From positions 1 to 38,227 of the forward strand of contig JAILON010000078.1 in the NCBI GenBank assembly GCA_024690865.1: DNA of 38,227 nt, read 5' to 3'. This document shows positions 30,781-38,227 of the stretch, one piece after another. The translations under genes were made by a program, and so were the position numbers. Each line of letters begins with the position of its first letter. Within the stretch, counting starts at the first letter, position 1. This DNA comes from Treponema sp. Lineage in GTDB: Bacteria > Spirochaetota > Spirochaetia > Treponematales > Treponemataceae. The notes beneath the pieces are model-generated. The model saw nothing but the letters and a program-made list of their open reading frames with translations. It searched no databases and had not been told where the DNA came from.

Positions 30781-31760
30781 TGCCCAGACTGATCTGCGGT
30801 CCCATGGCGACGCTGAGCCACGCGGCGTTCCGCCGCTGTGTGGAACGCTTCGGGGGCTGCGATGAGTACTTTACCGAGATGATAAACGCCCCCTCCCTGC
30901 TGAACATGGGGCCGTTCGAGAAGTATTACCTGATGAACGGTCCTTGCCCAGAGAAAATTGTCTGGCAGCTGACGGGGAGCAGGGCCGAGCCGCTTGCTGA
31001 GGCCGCTTCGATCGTTGCGGCTCTTGGCGGTATTGGTGTGGACATAAACATGGGTTGCTCCGCCCCGCAGATTTACAAGACCGGGGCGGGAATAGCCTGG
31101 ATGACCAAGCCTCGCGAGGAGACCCGGGAGGCCGTGAGGGGGGTAAAGGAAGCACTTTCTGCATTCCCGACGATGCGGCTCAGCGTCAAATGCAGGCTCG
31201 GCGATGAGGATTTCACGGACGAGAGCTTCTTTGCGTTTGTGGACATGCTGCTGGAGGAGGGGGTGCAGCTTGTCACTCTTCACCCCCGGACCAAGAAGGA
31301 GAAGGTTGCCCGTCCTCCCTGCTACGGCTATGTGGCGAAACTGTGCAGCCGGTATGAGGGGCGGTTGCAGGTCTATTTGAATGGAGGCGTGAAGGACGCG
31401 TCGAGCTTGAGGTGTGCCCTCGCCGCTGCCCCGGATGTGGACGGCGTTATGATAGCACGTGCCGCCGCCCAGAAGCCTTGGATATTCGCGGAGCTGAACT
31501 CTTCTCGCAGGACAGGTGGAGCTCTGGAGATAGACTTTCAGCAGCTCGCCCTAGACTTCATCGACGATGTTGTGGCTTGCCAACCGCCGGAGTTTCACAA
31601 GACGCGGCTCCAACGCTTCTTCTCATACTACTGCGACAACTTTTCATTTGCCCACTATTTCAAAAGCAAGATGCTCAATGCCTTCGGACCGGACGAGAGC
31701 CGGGAGCGGGTTCTGCAATATTTTACGCAGGTGCCGGGGGACAGGTATCGGATGCTGTAG
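30780..31760 (+). CDS. dus: tRNA-dihydrouridine synthase
   Basis: Reduces uridine to dihydrouridine in the D-loop of tRNA using FMN and NADPH. The 326-residue protein shows LICGPMATLSHAAFR (usually APM), WQLTGS, DINMGCSAPQIYKTGAG with catalytic Cys93, VKCRLG, TLHPRT, YLNGG and MIARAAAQKPWIF. The family's usual GCP is GCS here. The ATG at 30780 overlaps the mrp stop. It is a somewhat divergent member, so assignment to DusA, B or C is not possible by eye. Confidence 0.9.
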   Translation: MPRLICGPMATLSHAAFRRCVERFGGCDEYFTEMINAPSLLNMGPFEKYYLMNGPCPEKIVWQLTGSRAEPLAEAASIVAALGGIGVDINMGCSAPQIYKTGAGIAWMTKPREETREAVRGVKEALSAFPTMRLSVKCRLGDEDFTDESFFAFVDMLLEEGVQLVTLHPRTKKEKVARPPCYGYVAKLCSRYEGRLQVYLNGGVKDASSLRCALAAAPDVDGVMIARAAAQKPWIFAELNSSRRTGGALEIDFQQLALDFIDDVVACQPPEFHKTRLQRFFSYYCDNFSFAHYFKSKMLNAFGPDESRERVLQYFTQVPGDRYRML

Positions 31761-31878
31761 CTGGCTGGGGAGCGAATTCGTGTGGCAACCGTACAAGTTT
31801 GCGGATTCCGGCTCTTTACCTACGGCGATGTACGATCGGAGGTGGGCCGTGTGGGAATGCGGGCGGGGATTATTTTCG

Positions 31879-31907
31879 TCTTGCCCAAGTTTGGACAAGT
31901 CAATATA
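31879..31907 (+). promoter_or_regulatory. Promoter upstream of the small membrane protein gene
   Basis: TTGCCC (31879-31884), 17-bp spacer, perfect TATAAT (31902-31907), giving a leader of about 103 nt before the ATG at 32017. The preceding part of the gap (31761-31878) shows nothing recognisable. Confidence 0.7.
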
Positions 31908-32016
31908 ATAGAAGGAACTTGTACTTGAGTTTGTTTCAAAGAGTTCACGGCAGCAAAAGTGCCAAGAATTTTTGGAACTGCCTCACTTATATAATTTTGG
32001 ATAGGGGTGTTGTTCG

Positions 32017-32247
32017 ATGGTCGCACTTATCATAGGTCTTGTTCTGATTTTGTTCTGCGTGTTTGCCTGTTTGCCTATGGGGCTGGCATGGGGACCTGCT
32101 GTTATCGCTTTCCTGAAGGGAGGGGCTCCGGTCGCCGCTGCGTTCATAGGTTTGGTTTCCGTTCTTATCGGCATAGCTGATATAAAGGACAAGCGGGAGG
32201 CGATGGCCGAGGAGGAAGAGGCCATGAAATCAGAGGAAGGCAAATAG
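32017..32247 (+). CDS. Small membrane protein, two helices
   Basis: A 76-residue protein with two hydrophobic helices (about 3-24, VALIIGLVLILFCVFACLPM, and about 36-53, GAPVAAAFIGLVSVLIGI) and an acidic, charged tail (KDKREAMAEEEEAMKSEEGK). A family cannot be named. The start follows ATAGGGGTG. It lies 20 bp upstream of the DUF937 gene and is probably cotranscribed. Confidence 0.72.
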   Translation: MVALIIGLVLILFCVFACLPMGLAWGPAVIAFLKGGAPVAAAFIGLVSVLIGIADIKDKREAMAEEEEAMKSEEGK

Positions 32248-32267
32248 CCGCGAAAGAGGAGGTCTGC

Positions 32268-32861
32268 ATGGCTGACGTAACATCTTCGATTTTGACGGCT
32301 CTGCTGAGTCAGTCCAATATAAAGAACATTGGAAAAGAGTCCGGTGCTACTACGGGCGAAGTAAAGAAAGTCCTGACGAGCGCGATTCCGAGCCTCTTGC
32401 AGGGGGCGAGCGCGCAGGCGAGCGGGGCTTCCACTGCGGCGGGCTTTTTGCAGGCGCTGACCGCCCATGCCGGTGATTCGGCAGGCAAAATTGATCTTTC
32501 GGACGGGGCCAAGATCCTGTCCCACCTGCTTGGCTCCAAAACGGCGAGCACGACCAATGCGGTTGCGAAGGAATCCGGCGTTGACAAGGCCAAGGTCGGT
32601 TCTATTCTTGCCGCCGCTGCCCCGCTCCTTCTGAGTGTCTTGGGCCAGCAGACGAACGCGTCTTCTTCCAATTCAAATGCGGTTGCAGCCCTCTTGGGCA
32701 GTGTTGTTTCCAGCAATATGGGCGGCCTGCTTTCTGGCCTCCTGGGCGGGGGCAGTGCTTTCTCACAGTCCGGCGCGACCGTGAAGCCTGGAAGCAACGG
32801 CAGCAGTAAGCCGGATTTGGCGGGAGCCGCCGTCAGCCTTTTGGGCAGCCTGCTTAAATAA
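32268..32861 (+). CDS. DUF937 (YidB-like) protein
   Basis: A 197-residue, low-complexity, Ala/Ser/Gly/Leu-rich protein. It contains two similar halves: ESGATTGEVKKVLTSAIPSL and ESGVDKAKVGSILAAAAPLL, the repeated helical motif of DUF937. A Gly/Ser-rich C-terminus follows (GGLLSGLLGGGSAF). No signal peptide. The function of DUF937 is not established. The start follows AGAGGAGGTCTGC. Confidence 0.85.
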   Translation: MADVTSSILTALLSQSNIKNIGKESGATTGEVKKVLTSAIPSLLQGASAQASGASTAAGFLQALTAHAGDSAGKIDLSDGAKILSHLLGSKTASTTNAVAKESGVDKAKVGSILAAAAPLLLSVLGQQTNASSSNSNAVAALLGSVVSSNMGGLLSGLLGGGSAFSQSGATVKPGSNGSSKPDLAGAAVSLLGSLLK

Positions 32862-32873
32862 GGACTTGATGGA

Positions 32874-32994
32874 ACCTCGAAAAACTTCAGTTTTTCGAGG
32901 TAACTCTGAAAATGCGATGTCCTAAGTCGCGATATTTTAGCGACTTAGGACTCGACGGCATTCTAAAAAGTCGCTGGAAGCGGATTTTTAGAAT
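32874..32994. repeat. Three consecutive perfect hairpins before rplM
   Basis: ACCTCGAAAAAC (32874-32885) with GTTTTTCGAGGT (32890-32901); GTCCTAAGTCGC (32919-32930) with GCGACTTAGGAC (32940-32951); ATTCTAAAAA (32960-32969) with TTTTTAGAAT (32985-32994). All arms are perfect. The first follows the DUF937 stop closely and could terminate, although no T-run follows it. The third ends five bases before the rplM -35. Confidence 0.75.
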
Positions 32995-32998
32995 ACCC

Positions 32999-33028
32999 TT
33001 GACTAAGCGGGGTGCAAAATGCTATAGT
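32999..33028 (+). promoter_or_regulatory. Promoter of the rplM-rpsI operon
   Basis: TTGACT (32999-33004), 18-bp spacer, extended -10 TGCTATAGT with hexamer at 33023-33028. The predicted leader is about 100 nt and includes a small hairpin AGACAA/TTGTCT near 33050-33070. It could carry L13-type leader control, but no known leader motif is recognised. Confidence 0.7.
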
Positions 33029-33134
33029 TCTTTACCCCGTACATATTGCAGACAACTGCTCATTGTCTGTAGGCATACCGAGGCAGGATGCAAGGCTCCG
33101 GTTGCCAGAAGTTTTATTTGAAGGTACATGTAAC

Positions 33135-33584
33135 ATGGACGAGAAAGGTAAGAAATTTCAGACCGTCTTTAACAAGGGCGGCGAGACGAAGCACGATTGG
33201 TACATCATCGATGCGTCTGGCAAAACTTTGGGCCGTGTCGCCGCTGTCATAGCTGCGACCGTCCGTGGCAAGAACAAGCCGACCTACACGCCGAATGAGG
33301 AGTGCGGGGATTATGTCGTTGTCATCAACGCTGACAAGGTTGTCGTTTCCGGAAAAAAGGAAACGGACATGCTTTACCGCCATTACACCGGTTATGTCGG
33401 CGGGCTTAAGAGTGAGTCCTTTGGCTCCCTGCTGGCCCGCAAGCCGACTGAGCCGCTCAGGAAGACCGTCTGGGGAATGTTGCCCCACAATCGCTTGGGA
33501 CGCAAGCTTGTGAACTACATCAAGATTTACGCTGGCAGCGAGCATCCCCATGTCGCCCAGAATCCCAAGCCGCTGGAAGTTTGA
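33135..33584 (+). CDS. rplM: Ribosomal protein L13 (uL13)
   Basis: A 149-residue large-subunit protein. Typical segments: DWYIIDASGKTLGRVA, YTPNEECGDYVVVINADKVV, YRHYTGYVGGLKS, and WGMLPHNRLGRK, ending in IYAGSEHPHVAQNP. The ATG at 33135 gives the usual L13 length; the longer open frame to 33012 would extend into the leader. AAGG lies upstream at a long distance. It is followed by rpsI 17 bp later, the universal L13-S9 pair. Confidence 0.97.
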   Translation: MDEKGKKFQTVFNKGGETKHDWYIIDASGKTLGRVAAVIAATVRGKNKPTYTPNEECGDYVVVINADKVVVSGKKETDMLYRHYTGYVGGLKSESFGSLLARKPTEPLRKTVWGMLPHNRLGRKLVNYIKIYAGSEHPHVAQNPKPLEV

Positions 33585-33601
33585 GTTAAAAGGAGTTTAC
33601 C

Positions 33602-33994
33602 GTGGTAACGAACATAGCTATTGGAACTGGTAGAAGGAAGACCGCCGTCGCCCGCGTGTTTCTGCGCGAGGGAAGCGGAAAGATTGTTGTGAATGGAAAG
33701 GATGTGAAGGAGTACTTCCCCACCGATGAGGAAGTCCGGCTTGTTCACCAGCCGCTCCTTGTCACCTCAAACGATTCTAAGTTTGACATCCTTATCAACG
33801 TTCAGGGTGGCGGACTTAACGGACAGGCTGCTGCCTGTCTGCACGGCATTTCACGCGCCTTGACCCAGGTTGATCCCAACTGCCGCACCGCCCTCAAGGC
33901 GAACGGCTATCTGACCCGCGACTCCCGTATGGTTGAGCGCAAGAAGTACGGTCAGAGGGGTGCCCGTAGGCGCTTCCAGTTCAGCAAGCGCTAA
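33602..33994 (+). CDS. rpsI: Ribosomal protein S9 (uS9)
   Basis: A 130-residue small-subunit protein with GTGRRKTAVARVFLREG at the N-terminus, NVQGGGLNGQAAA in the middle and the invariant basic tail KYGQRGARRRFQFSKR, which reaches the P-site tRNA. The start is a GTG at 33602, with AAGGAG eight bases upstream. It is cotranscribed with rplM. Confidence 0.97.
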   Translation: MVTNIAIGTGRRKTAVARVFLREGSGKIVVNGKDVKEYFPTDEEVRLVHQPLLVTSNDSKFDILINVQGGGLNGQAAACLHGISRALTQVDPNCRTALKANGYLTRDSRMVERKKYGQRGARRRFQFSKR

Positions 33995-34013
33995 GGATAC
34001 ATTTCCTCTTCGC

Positions 34014-34655
34014 ATGTTGATACGCGAAATAGAGCAGACTTCATCCGGCGTGTGGAAACTCACTCCGTCGGATGGGTCTGCCTTTTTTTTGCGCACGGAC
34101 TATCTTTCCTGCCTTTCCCCCGATGTACTGGCGCAGTTTTGCCGCGCTCTGGCTTCTTCCGGGGAGTCTTCCGTCGAATTTTCTGATGAGCAGTATGCGG
34201 ATGTGCTTTCCGCTTCCCTTGCGTATTCCGCCGAGACACTGGCGATGTCCTATCTGGCCCGGGCGGAGCAGTGCCGCGCCTCCCTGTCAGCCAAGCTTGC
34301 TAAAAAGGGCCTGGACTGGCGGTTCATACAGGCGGCCTTGGATTATCTGGAGGGGAGGGGATACCTGAGCGACAGGAGGTTTGCCGGGGCTTGGCTCCGG
34401 AGCCGGGCGATAGACCATGCGGAGGGGCGGCTCCGTCTGGGGGCGGAGCTTGCCGCGCGGGGAATCGGCAGGGACGATGCCGCCGCCGCCCTCGACGAGT
34501 TCTTTGCCGAGAACGACGAGGGCCTTTTATGCAGGAAGGCCTTGGCCCGCGGCATGAAAACGTGCAGGGACCGGGACAAGCTCTTCCGGTCTCTGTTCCG
34601 CAAAGGCTTTACGGCATCTGAAATCCGCGACGCGATGCAGGAAGCCCTGAGGTAA
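34014..34655 (+). CDS. recX: RecX-family regulatory protein
   Basis: A 213-residue helical protein of the RecX family, which modulates RecA filaments. The repeated three-helix modules are visible: SYLARAEQCRASLSAKLAKK, then ALDYLEGRGYLSDRRFAGAW and RLGAELAARGIGRDDAAAAL, followed by a last module ending KGFTASEIRDAMQEAL. The N-terminal 70 residues are less conserved. The ATG at 34014 lies 19 bp after rpsI, with no near ribosome-binding site; a frame extending back into rpsI is unlikely. recA is not in the window. Confidence 0.85.
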   Translation: MLIREIEQTSSGVWKLTPSDGSAFFLRTDYLSCLSPDVLAQFCRALASSGESSVEFSDEQYADVLSASLAYSAETLAMSYLARAEQCRASLSAKLAKKGLDWRFIQAALDYLEGRGYLSDRRFAGAWLRSRAIDHAEGRLRLGAELAARGIGRDDAAAALDEFFAENDEGLLCRKALARGMKTCRDRDKLFRSLFRKGFTASEIRDAMQEALR

Positions 34656-34731
34656 AGCGATGCGGGTGCGGCCCCTGTGTAATCGGCTGGAATGCGGGCG
34701 TGGCAGGGGCGATACAGGAATTCCAGCTGAT

Positions 34732-35913
34732 CTAACCCTTCAGAGCGCGGTTTGCCTCTATGAGGGCAAGGCGTTTTTCTACCTGCCCGCGCGAGGTCAG
34801 GCTGTCAGGCGGGGTGTTCAGGCTGTAGTCAACCATGCGGTCCACCGTGCTTTCCGCGACATGCATGCGGGTATCGCTTGAGGCGTAGTAGATGAGGAGC
34901 CTTCCGTCGTCGTCCGCAATCGCCCCGTTGGTGAACACAACATTGCTGACATCGCCGACCCGCTCATCTCCCTCGGGGGCAATCAAGTAGCCGGAAGGGC
35001 TTGCGATGACCTGCGTCGGGTCGGAAAGGCTCGTCATGAAGGCGTAGATAACGTAGCGGAGGCCCGCCGCCGTGTTCCGCACCCCGTGGGCTATGAAGAG
35101 CCAGCCCTTGTCCGTCTTTATGGGGACAGCCCCCGATCCGTTCTTCACTTCCTTTATCGTGTGGTAGACCTTGGGGTCTATGATTTTCTCGTCCGTGACC
35201 TCTGGATGTTCCATGCTGCCGCTGAATCCTGCGCAGATGCCGCCGCCCGAGCCTGTCTCAATGAATCCGTCCTGCGGGCGGGTGTAGAAGAGATACTTGC
35301 CGCCCACGAATTCGGGATGCAGGACGACGTTTCTCTGCTGGCTGCTTTTGCTCTTGAGGTCGGGAAGGCGTTCCCAGTGCACTAGGTCCTTTGTCCTGAC
35401 AATGCCTGCCGCCGCCGTCGCGGACGAAGTGTCGCCTTTGGGGGCAGTCTTGTCCTTTCGCTCGCTGCAGAACACGCCGTAAATCCAGCCGTCCTCGTGC
35501 CGGGTCAGCCGCATGTCGTATACATTGGTGTCAGGGGCATCGGTCTGTGGAAGGAGGATGGGGAGGCCTTTGAACTCAAAGTTGTCTGTTCCGTTGGGGC
35601 TCTCCGCGACGGCGAAGAAGGACTTGCGGTCAGCCCCCTCGACGCGGACGACCAGGCAGTACTTGCCGTTCAGCTTTATTGCGCCGGCATTGAACGCGGC
35701 GTTTATGCCCATCCGCTCCATAAGGTAGGGGTTGGTCCGTGGGTTCAGGTCGTATCGCCAGTCAAGCGGCGTGTGGGCTGCCGTGATGACCGGGTTTTTG
35801 TAGCGGAGAAAAATGCCGTTTCCGGGGTAGACTGGGGAATTCGGCATCCGTATGAGGGCCTCATGCTCTGCCGTGAGGAGAGCGAGCCTGTCTTGGAAGT
35901 TCTGCATCATCAT
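34732..35913 (-). CDS. GH130 glycoside phosphorylase (mannosyl-glucose phosphorylase-like)
   Basis: A 393-residue five-bladed beta-propeller enzyme of family GH130, subgroup 1, which phosphorolyses beta-1,4-mannosyl-glucose to mannose 1-phosphate and glucose. Key segments: [39 protein letters not shown] and [16 protein letters not shown], whose Asp is the catalytic acid, then [18 protein letters not shown] and [19 protein letters not shown]. This suggests use of plant mannan or glucomannan, in keeping with a gut or rumen habitat. No transporter or mannanase is adjacent. ATG 35913 is six bases from a -10 and lacks a ribosome-binding site, so it is probably leaderless. Confidence 0.92.
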   Translation of the reverse strand: MMMQNFQDRLALLTAEHEALIRMPNSPVYPGNGIFLRYKNPVITAAHTPLDWRYDLNPRTNPYLMERMGINAAFNAGAIKLNGKYCLVVRVEGADRKSFFAVAESPNGTDNFEFKGLPILLPQTDAPDTNVYDMRLTRHEDGWIYGVFCSERKDKTAPKGDTSSATAAAGIVRTKDLVHWERLPDLKSKSSQQRNVVLHPEFVGGKYLFYTRPQDGFIETGSGGGICAGFSGSMEHPEVTDEKIIDPKVYHTIKEVKNGSGAVPIKTDKGWLFIAHGVRNTAAGLRYVIYAFMTSLSDPTQVIASPSGYLIAPEGDERVGDVSNVVFTNGAIADDDGRLLIYYASSDTRMHVAESTVDRMVDYSLNTPPDSLTSRGQVEKRLALIEANRALKG

Positions 35914-35919
35914 GGCTTA

Positions 35920-35948
35920 ATTTTAGCGTCATTCAGTTAAATTGTAAA
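35920..35948 (-). promoter_or_regulatory. Promoter giving a leaderless GH130 mRNA
   Basis: Minus strand: TTTACA (35943-35948), 17-bp spacer, TAAAAT (35920-35925), then six bases to the ATG at 35913. Confidence 0.65.
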
Positions 35949-36028
35949 GTTAAATGTTGTATTTAGCTAAAATTTAGCCTGTGCATTCTGCTTTTTCCGT
36001 CTCCCCCAGGCAATTCCTTCAGCCGTGT

Positions 36029-36910
36029 TTATGCCTGGAGCACAGGCCGTTCTTCCCCGGCTTTCTCGCTGCACAGGGCGCTGACAATGGGCCGTCCCAG
36101 GAGCACCGTATCTACCCCGTGGCTGGCGGCTTTCTTCATCTGCGCACTGAGCCTGATGCCCCCGTCAATCCACAGCTTGTGGCAGTTTGCGCTGAGTGTG
36201 GCGGCATGTGCCTCCAGAAAGTTTGCCGTACTGCCTTCCCTAGTTTCGACACGTCCACCATGATTGGAAATGTAGATGATGTCGGGCTTGACTTCCTTTA
36301 CGGTTTCAATGTCTTCGTCTTTGAATACACCTTTTATTGCGAACATGGCGCCCTTTGCGTTGAATTTCTTTTTCAGTTCCAACAGCATGGCGGGGCTTTT
36401 TTGCTCCAGATGCACGAGGTTCCGCATCGTGATGATGTTGTATGCATCTATGTCGATGCCGTATATCTCGGCGATGTCGCTGGCCCAAGCGGACCGTTCC
36501 AGTATCTTTTCGTTGGGGTAAGGCTTGATGAACACCGCAGCCTTTAGGTTGGGCAGGGTCTTCTGCTGCTCCCTCACAGCCTCTATACCGTATTGGAGCT
36601 TGAAGTCGGGAGTTCCGTCGCCGATTGAAAGCTTTATGCCCCGTTCGCAGGCAAAGCGAATCAAGTCCATGTAGAAGGATTTTTCATCAGGGTAGCCTAC
36701 GTTTTCTATGGCTCCAGTTATGGGGGCAAGCCTCAGCTGGGGCAGGGCTGCTATTTTGCTTCCGAATGAAATGCTGCTCCAGTCGTCGCAATTGTGTATG
36801 AAGTTTCGGCTGTCAAAAGGTCCGCCCATGCCGGGCATTTCTCCCTTGCATCCAGATCCGTTGCACACTGGGCAGAAGTGGCATTTGAAAGTGCTTTCTG
36901 TTGTTGACAC
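36029..36910 (-). CDS. FMN-dependent alpha-hydroxy-acid dehydrogenase-like protein
   Basis: A 293-residue TIM-barrel flavoprotein of the lactate/glycolate oxidase group. The active-site motif YISNHGGRVE and the phosphate-binding DGGIR and LLGRPIVSAL are present. The N-terminus carries a cysteine motif, CHFCPVCNGSGCKGEMPGMGG, as in a clostridial and spirochaetal branch of the family, so a 2-hydroxy acid substrate is likely but not certain. The GTG at 36910 is preferred: it lies directly after the pfkA stop with GGGAGAC upstream. The frame also opens further back inside pfkA. It forms an operon with pfkA. Confidence 0.85.
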   Translation of the reverse strand: MSTTESTFKCHFCPVCNGSGCKGEMPGMGGPFDSRNFIHNCDDWSSISFGSKIAALPQLRLAPITGAIENVGYPDEKSFYMDLIRFACERGIKLSIGDGTPDFKLQYGIEAVREQQKTLPNLKAAVFIKPYPNEKILERSAWASDIAEIYGIDIDAYNIITMRNLVHLEQKSPAMLLELKKKFNAKGAMFAIKGVFKDEDIETVKEVKPDIIYISNHGGRVETREGSTANFLEAHAATLSANCHKLWIDGGIRLSAQMKKAASHGVDTVLLGRPIVSALCSEKAGEERPVLQA

Positions 36911-36911
36911 G

Positions 36912-37997
36912 TTAGTCTCCCAGTCCTGTTCCAAGTTCGCGGGCACACTGAATCATCGGGTGGTCCAAGGGAATGTTCTTCACCTTTCCAGCCACTTGCT
37001 CGAGGGGAACCCCGACTATTTTTCCATTTTGCATGGCGACCAGCTTGCCGAAGTCTCCTTCCGCAAGGAAGTGGGCCGCCGCCGTACCGTACTGCGTGGC
37101 GAGAATCCTGTCGTAGGGGGAAGGTGTTCCTCCGCGCTGCAGGTAGCCAAGCACCGTGACGCGGGACTCAAGGTGCGTCGCCTCCTCCAGTTCATGGGCG
37201 ACCCGGTAGGCAATTGAATAGGGCATGGCAGCCCGTGCTTTTTTGAATTCCTTCTTGGTCAGCAGGGCCTCGTCCTTGGACCTGGCTCCTTCGGCGACTA
37301 CTATGATGGAAAAGTTTTTTCCGGCATCACGCCGTTCCATTGCCTTCTGGGCCACGGAGTTTATGTCGTAGGGAATTTCGGGGATGAGTATCACATCGCC
37401 ACCTCCGGCGATTCCAGAGTAGAGGCCCAGCCAGCCGGCCTTGTGCCCCATAACCTCGATGACCATAATGCGGCTGTGGCTGTGGGCGGTCGTGTGGATG
37501 CGGTCTATGGCATCGGTCGCCACGTCAAGCGCGGTGTGGAAGCCGAAGGTCATGTCCGTCTTCTCTATGTCGTTGTCTATCGTCTTGGGAAGCCCAATGA
37601 CGTTCAAGCCTTCTTTCGCAAGCAGGCTTGCGGTCGTGTTTGTGCCGTTACCTCCCAGGCAGACGAGGGCGTCCAAGCCCCACTTCTTATAGTTTGCTTT
37701 TATGGCCTCCACTGGCAGCAGTCCAGTTTCGGGATCCGGCAGGGGATTTTTGAACGGCTTGTCGCGAGCTGTTCCCAGTATCGTGCCTCCGACTGTAAGG
37801 AGCCCCACCAGGTCGTCGGATTTGATGGGGAACATATCCCCTTGGACCAACCCCCGGTATCCGTTTCGTATTCCTATGGCGTTCATGCCGTACTGTATCT
37901 TTGCCGTGCGGCAGACGGAGCGTATTGCGGCATTGAGACCTGGGGCATCGCCCCCGCTCGTCAGTATTCCGAATGTTTTGACTTTCGAGTTTGCCAT
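36912..37997 (-). CDS. pfkA: 6-phosphofructokinase
   Basis: A 361-residue group A phosphofructokinase, phosphorylating fructose 6-phosphate in glycolysis. Motifs: LTSGGDAPGLNAA, LGGNGTNTTA, PKTIDNDIEKTDMTFGFHTA and MGHKAGWLGLYSG, then PEIPYD and LGYLQRGGTPSPYDR. The phosphate-donor motif is GGNG rather than GGDG (ATP type) or GGDD (pyrophosphate type), combined with PKTIDND, which is more usual in pyrophosphate enzymes, so the donor is uncertain. ATG 37997 fits the family start; the open frame to 38096 is not used, since a TATAAT lies six bases before the ATG. Confidence 0.93.
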   Translation of the reverse strand: MANSKVKTFGILTSGGDAPGLNAAIRSVCRTAKIQYGMNAIGIRNGYRGLVQGDMFPIKSDDLVGLLTVGGTILGTARDKPFKNPLPDPETGLLPVEAIKANYKKWGLDALVCLGGNGTNTTASLLAKEGLNVIGLPKTIDNDIEKTDMTFGFHTALDVATDAIDRIHTTAHSHSRIMVIEVMGHKAGWLGLYSGIAGGGDVILIPEIPYDINSVAQKAMERRDAGKNFSIIVVAEGARSKDEALLTKKEFKKARAAMPYSIAYRVAHELEEATHLESRVTVLGYLQRGGTPSPYDRILATQYGTAAAHFLAEGDFGKLVAMQNGKIVGVPLEQVAGKVKNIPLDHPMIQCARELGTGLGD

Positions 37998-38003
37998 GAA
38001 GCT

Positions 38004-38032
38004 ATTATAGCAGAGAAGGGGCCCTTTTGAAA
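38004..38032 (-). promoter_or_regulatory. Promoter giving a leaderless pfkA mRNA
   Basis: Minus strand: weak -35 TTTCAA (38027-38032), 17-bp spacer, perfect TATAAT (38004-38009), six bases to the ATG. Confidence 0.65.
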
Positions 38033-38115
38033 AGGGCGTTTTGCCCGTCAACGGGAAAATCGGCTTTCCAGGATGTACACAATGGGCTTGTTTCAAAAGT
38101 CCGCATGAGACAGAA

Positions 38116-38227
38116 TTTCGTCACAGTCGATGCCGCAGTTCCGTCACAGTCGATGCCGCAGTTCCGTCACAGTCGATGCCGCAGTTCCGTCACAGTCGAT
38201 GCCGCAGTTCCGTCACAGTCGATGCCG
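38116..38227. repeat. Second 23-bp tandem repeat array, running off the window
   Basis: The string GTCACAGTCGATGCCGCAG recurs at 38120, 38143, 38166, 38189 and (cut) 38212, an exact 23-bp period. Units are identical except that the first begins TTTC instead of TTCC. At least five units are present and the array continues beyond the window. The unit sequence differs from the array at 15892, but the period is the same. Spacers are absent, so this is not a CRISPR array. Confidence 0.92.

Noticed and set aside
38116..38227. CRISPR array
   Set aside because: Units are contiguous at 23 bp without spacers, and no cas gene is in the window.

Overview
The window looks like a chromosome segment of a spirochaete of the Treponema group, with a moderately high G+C content for the genus. 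The pointers are a class I (archaeal-type) lysyl-tRNA synthetase, a P83/100-type coiled-coil antigen gene, PilZ and DUF937 proteins in Treponema-like settings, relaxed lipobox signals, and a mix of ATG, GTG and TTG starts. The assignment rests on gene content read by eye, with no database search.

Layout. (1) 1-139 is the right end of an IS256-type element, followed by 0.5 kb of decayed sequence. (2) 655-6780 is an accessory cluster: Xre-type regulator, RtcB RNA ligase, bacterial-type PARG (macrodomain), an unknown gene on the other strand, then a tight four-gene operon of two calcineurin-like phosphoesterases, a PHP-type phosphatase and a HAD phosphatase like those of 'Swiss Army Knife' RNA-repair proteins. 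(3) 6778-7194 holds three copies of the 3' tag of an initiator tRNA gene; the first copy contains the stop codon of the HAD gene, so the cluster abuts a tRNA-derived repeat. (4) 7404-14446 is more ordinary: Rrf2 regulator, class I lysS, HtrA protease, alpha/beta hydrolase, P83/100. (5) 14698-21295 is a phosphosignalling region: degenerate Ser/Thr kinase, a 23-bp tandem array and an ISAs1 remnant, FHA protein, PPP-like phosphatase, membrane Ser/Thr kinase, and an atypical receiver-winged-helix regulator overlapping the kinase gene by 4 bp. (6) 21292-32861 is envelope and housekeeping: small export protein, lipoprotein, DUF3943 barrel, S66 peptidase, CPBP protease, PilZ, HEAT-like protein, short ComEC, Mrp, Dus, small membrane protein, DUF937. 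(7) 32999-34655 is rplM-rpsI-recX. (8) 34732-37997 is GH130 phosphorylase, FMN-dependent oxidoreductase and phosphofructokinase. (9) The window ends inside a second 23-bp tandem array.

How the genes may work together. The 0.6-6.8 kb cluster brings together an RNA ligase, an ADP-ribose-removing macrodomain and four predicted phosphoesterases or phosphatases. This suggests RNA end healing and sealing, possibly with reversal of ADP-ribosylation, under an Xre regulator; the gene families are visible, the joint function is inference. The 14.7-21.3 kb region holds writer, reader, eraser and a DNA-binding output for Ser/Thr phosphorylation in one place.

A recurrent feature is promoters whose -10 hexamer ends 6-7 bp before the start codon (seven genes, both strands), which predicts leaderless mRNAs; two more genes have gaps of 9 and 11 bp.
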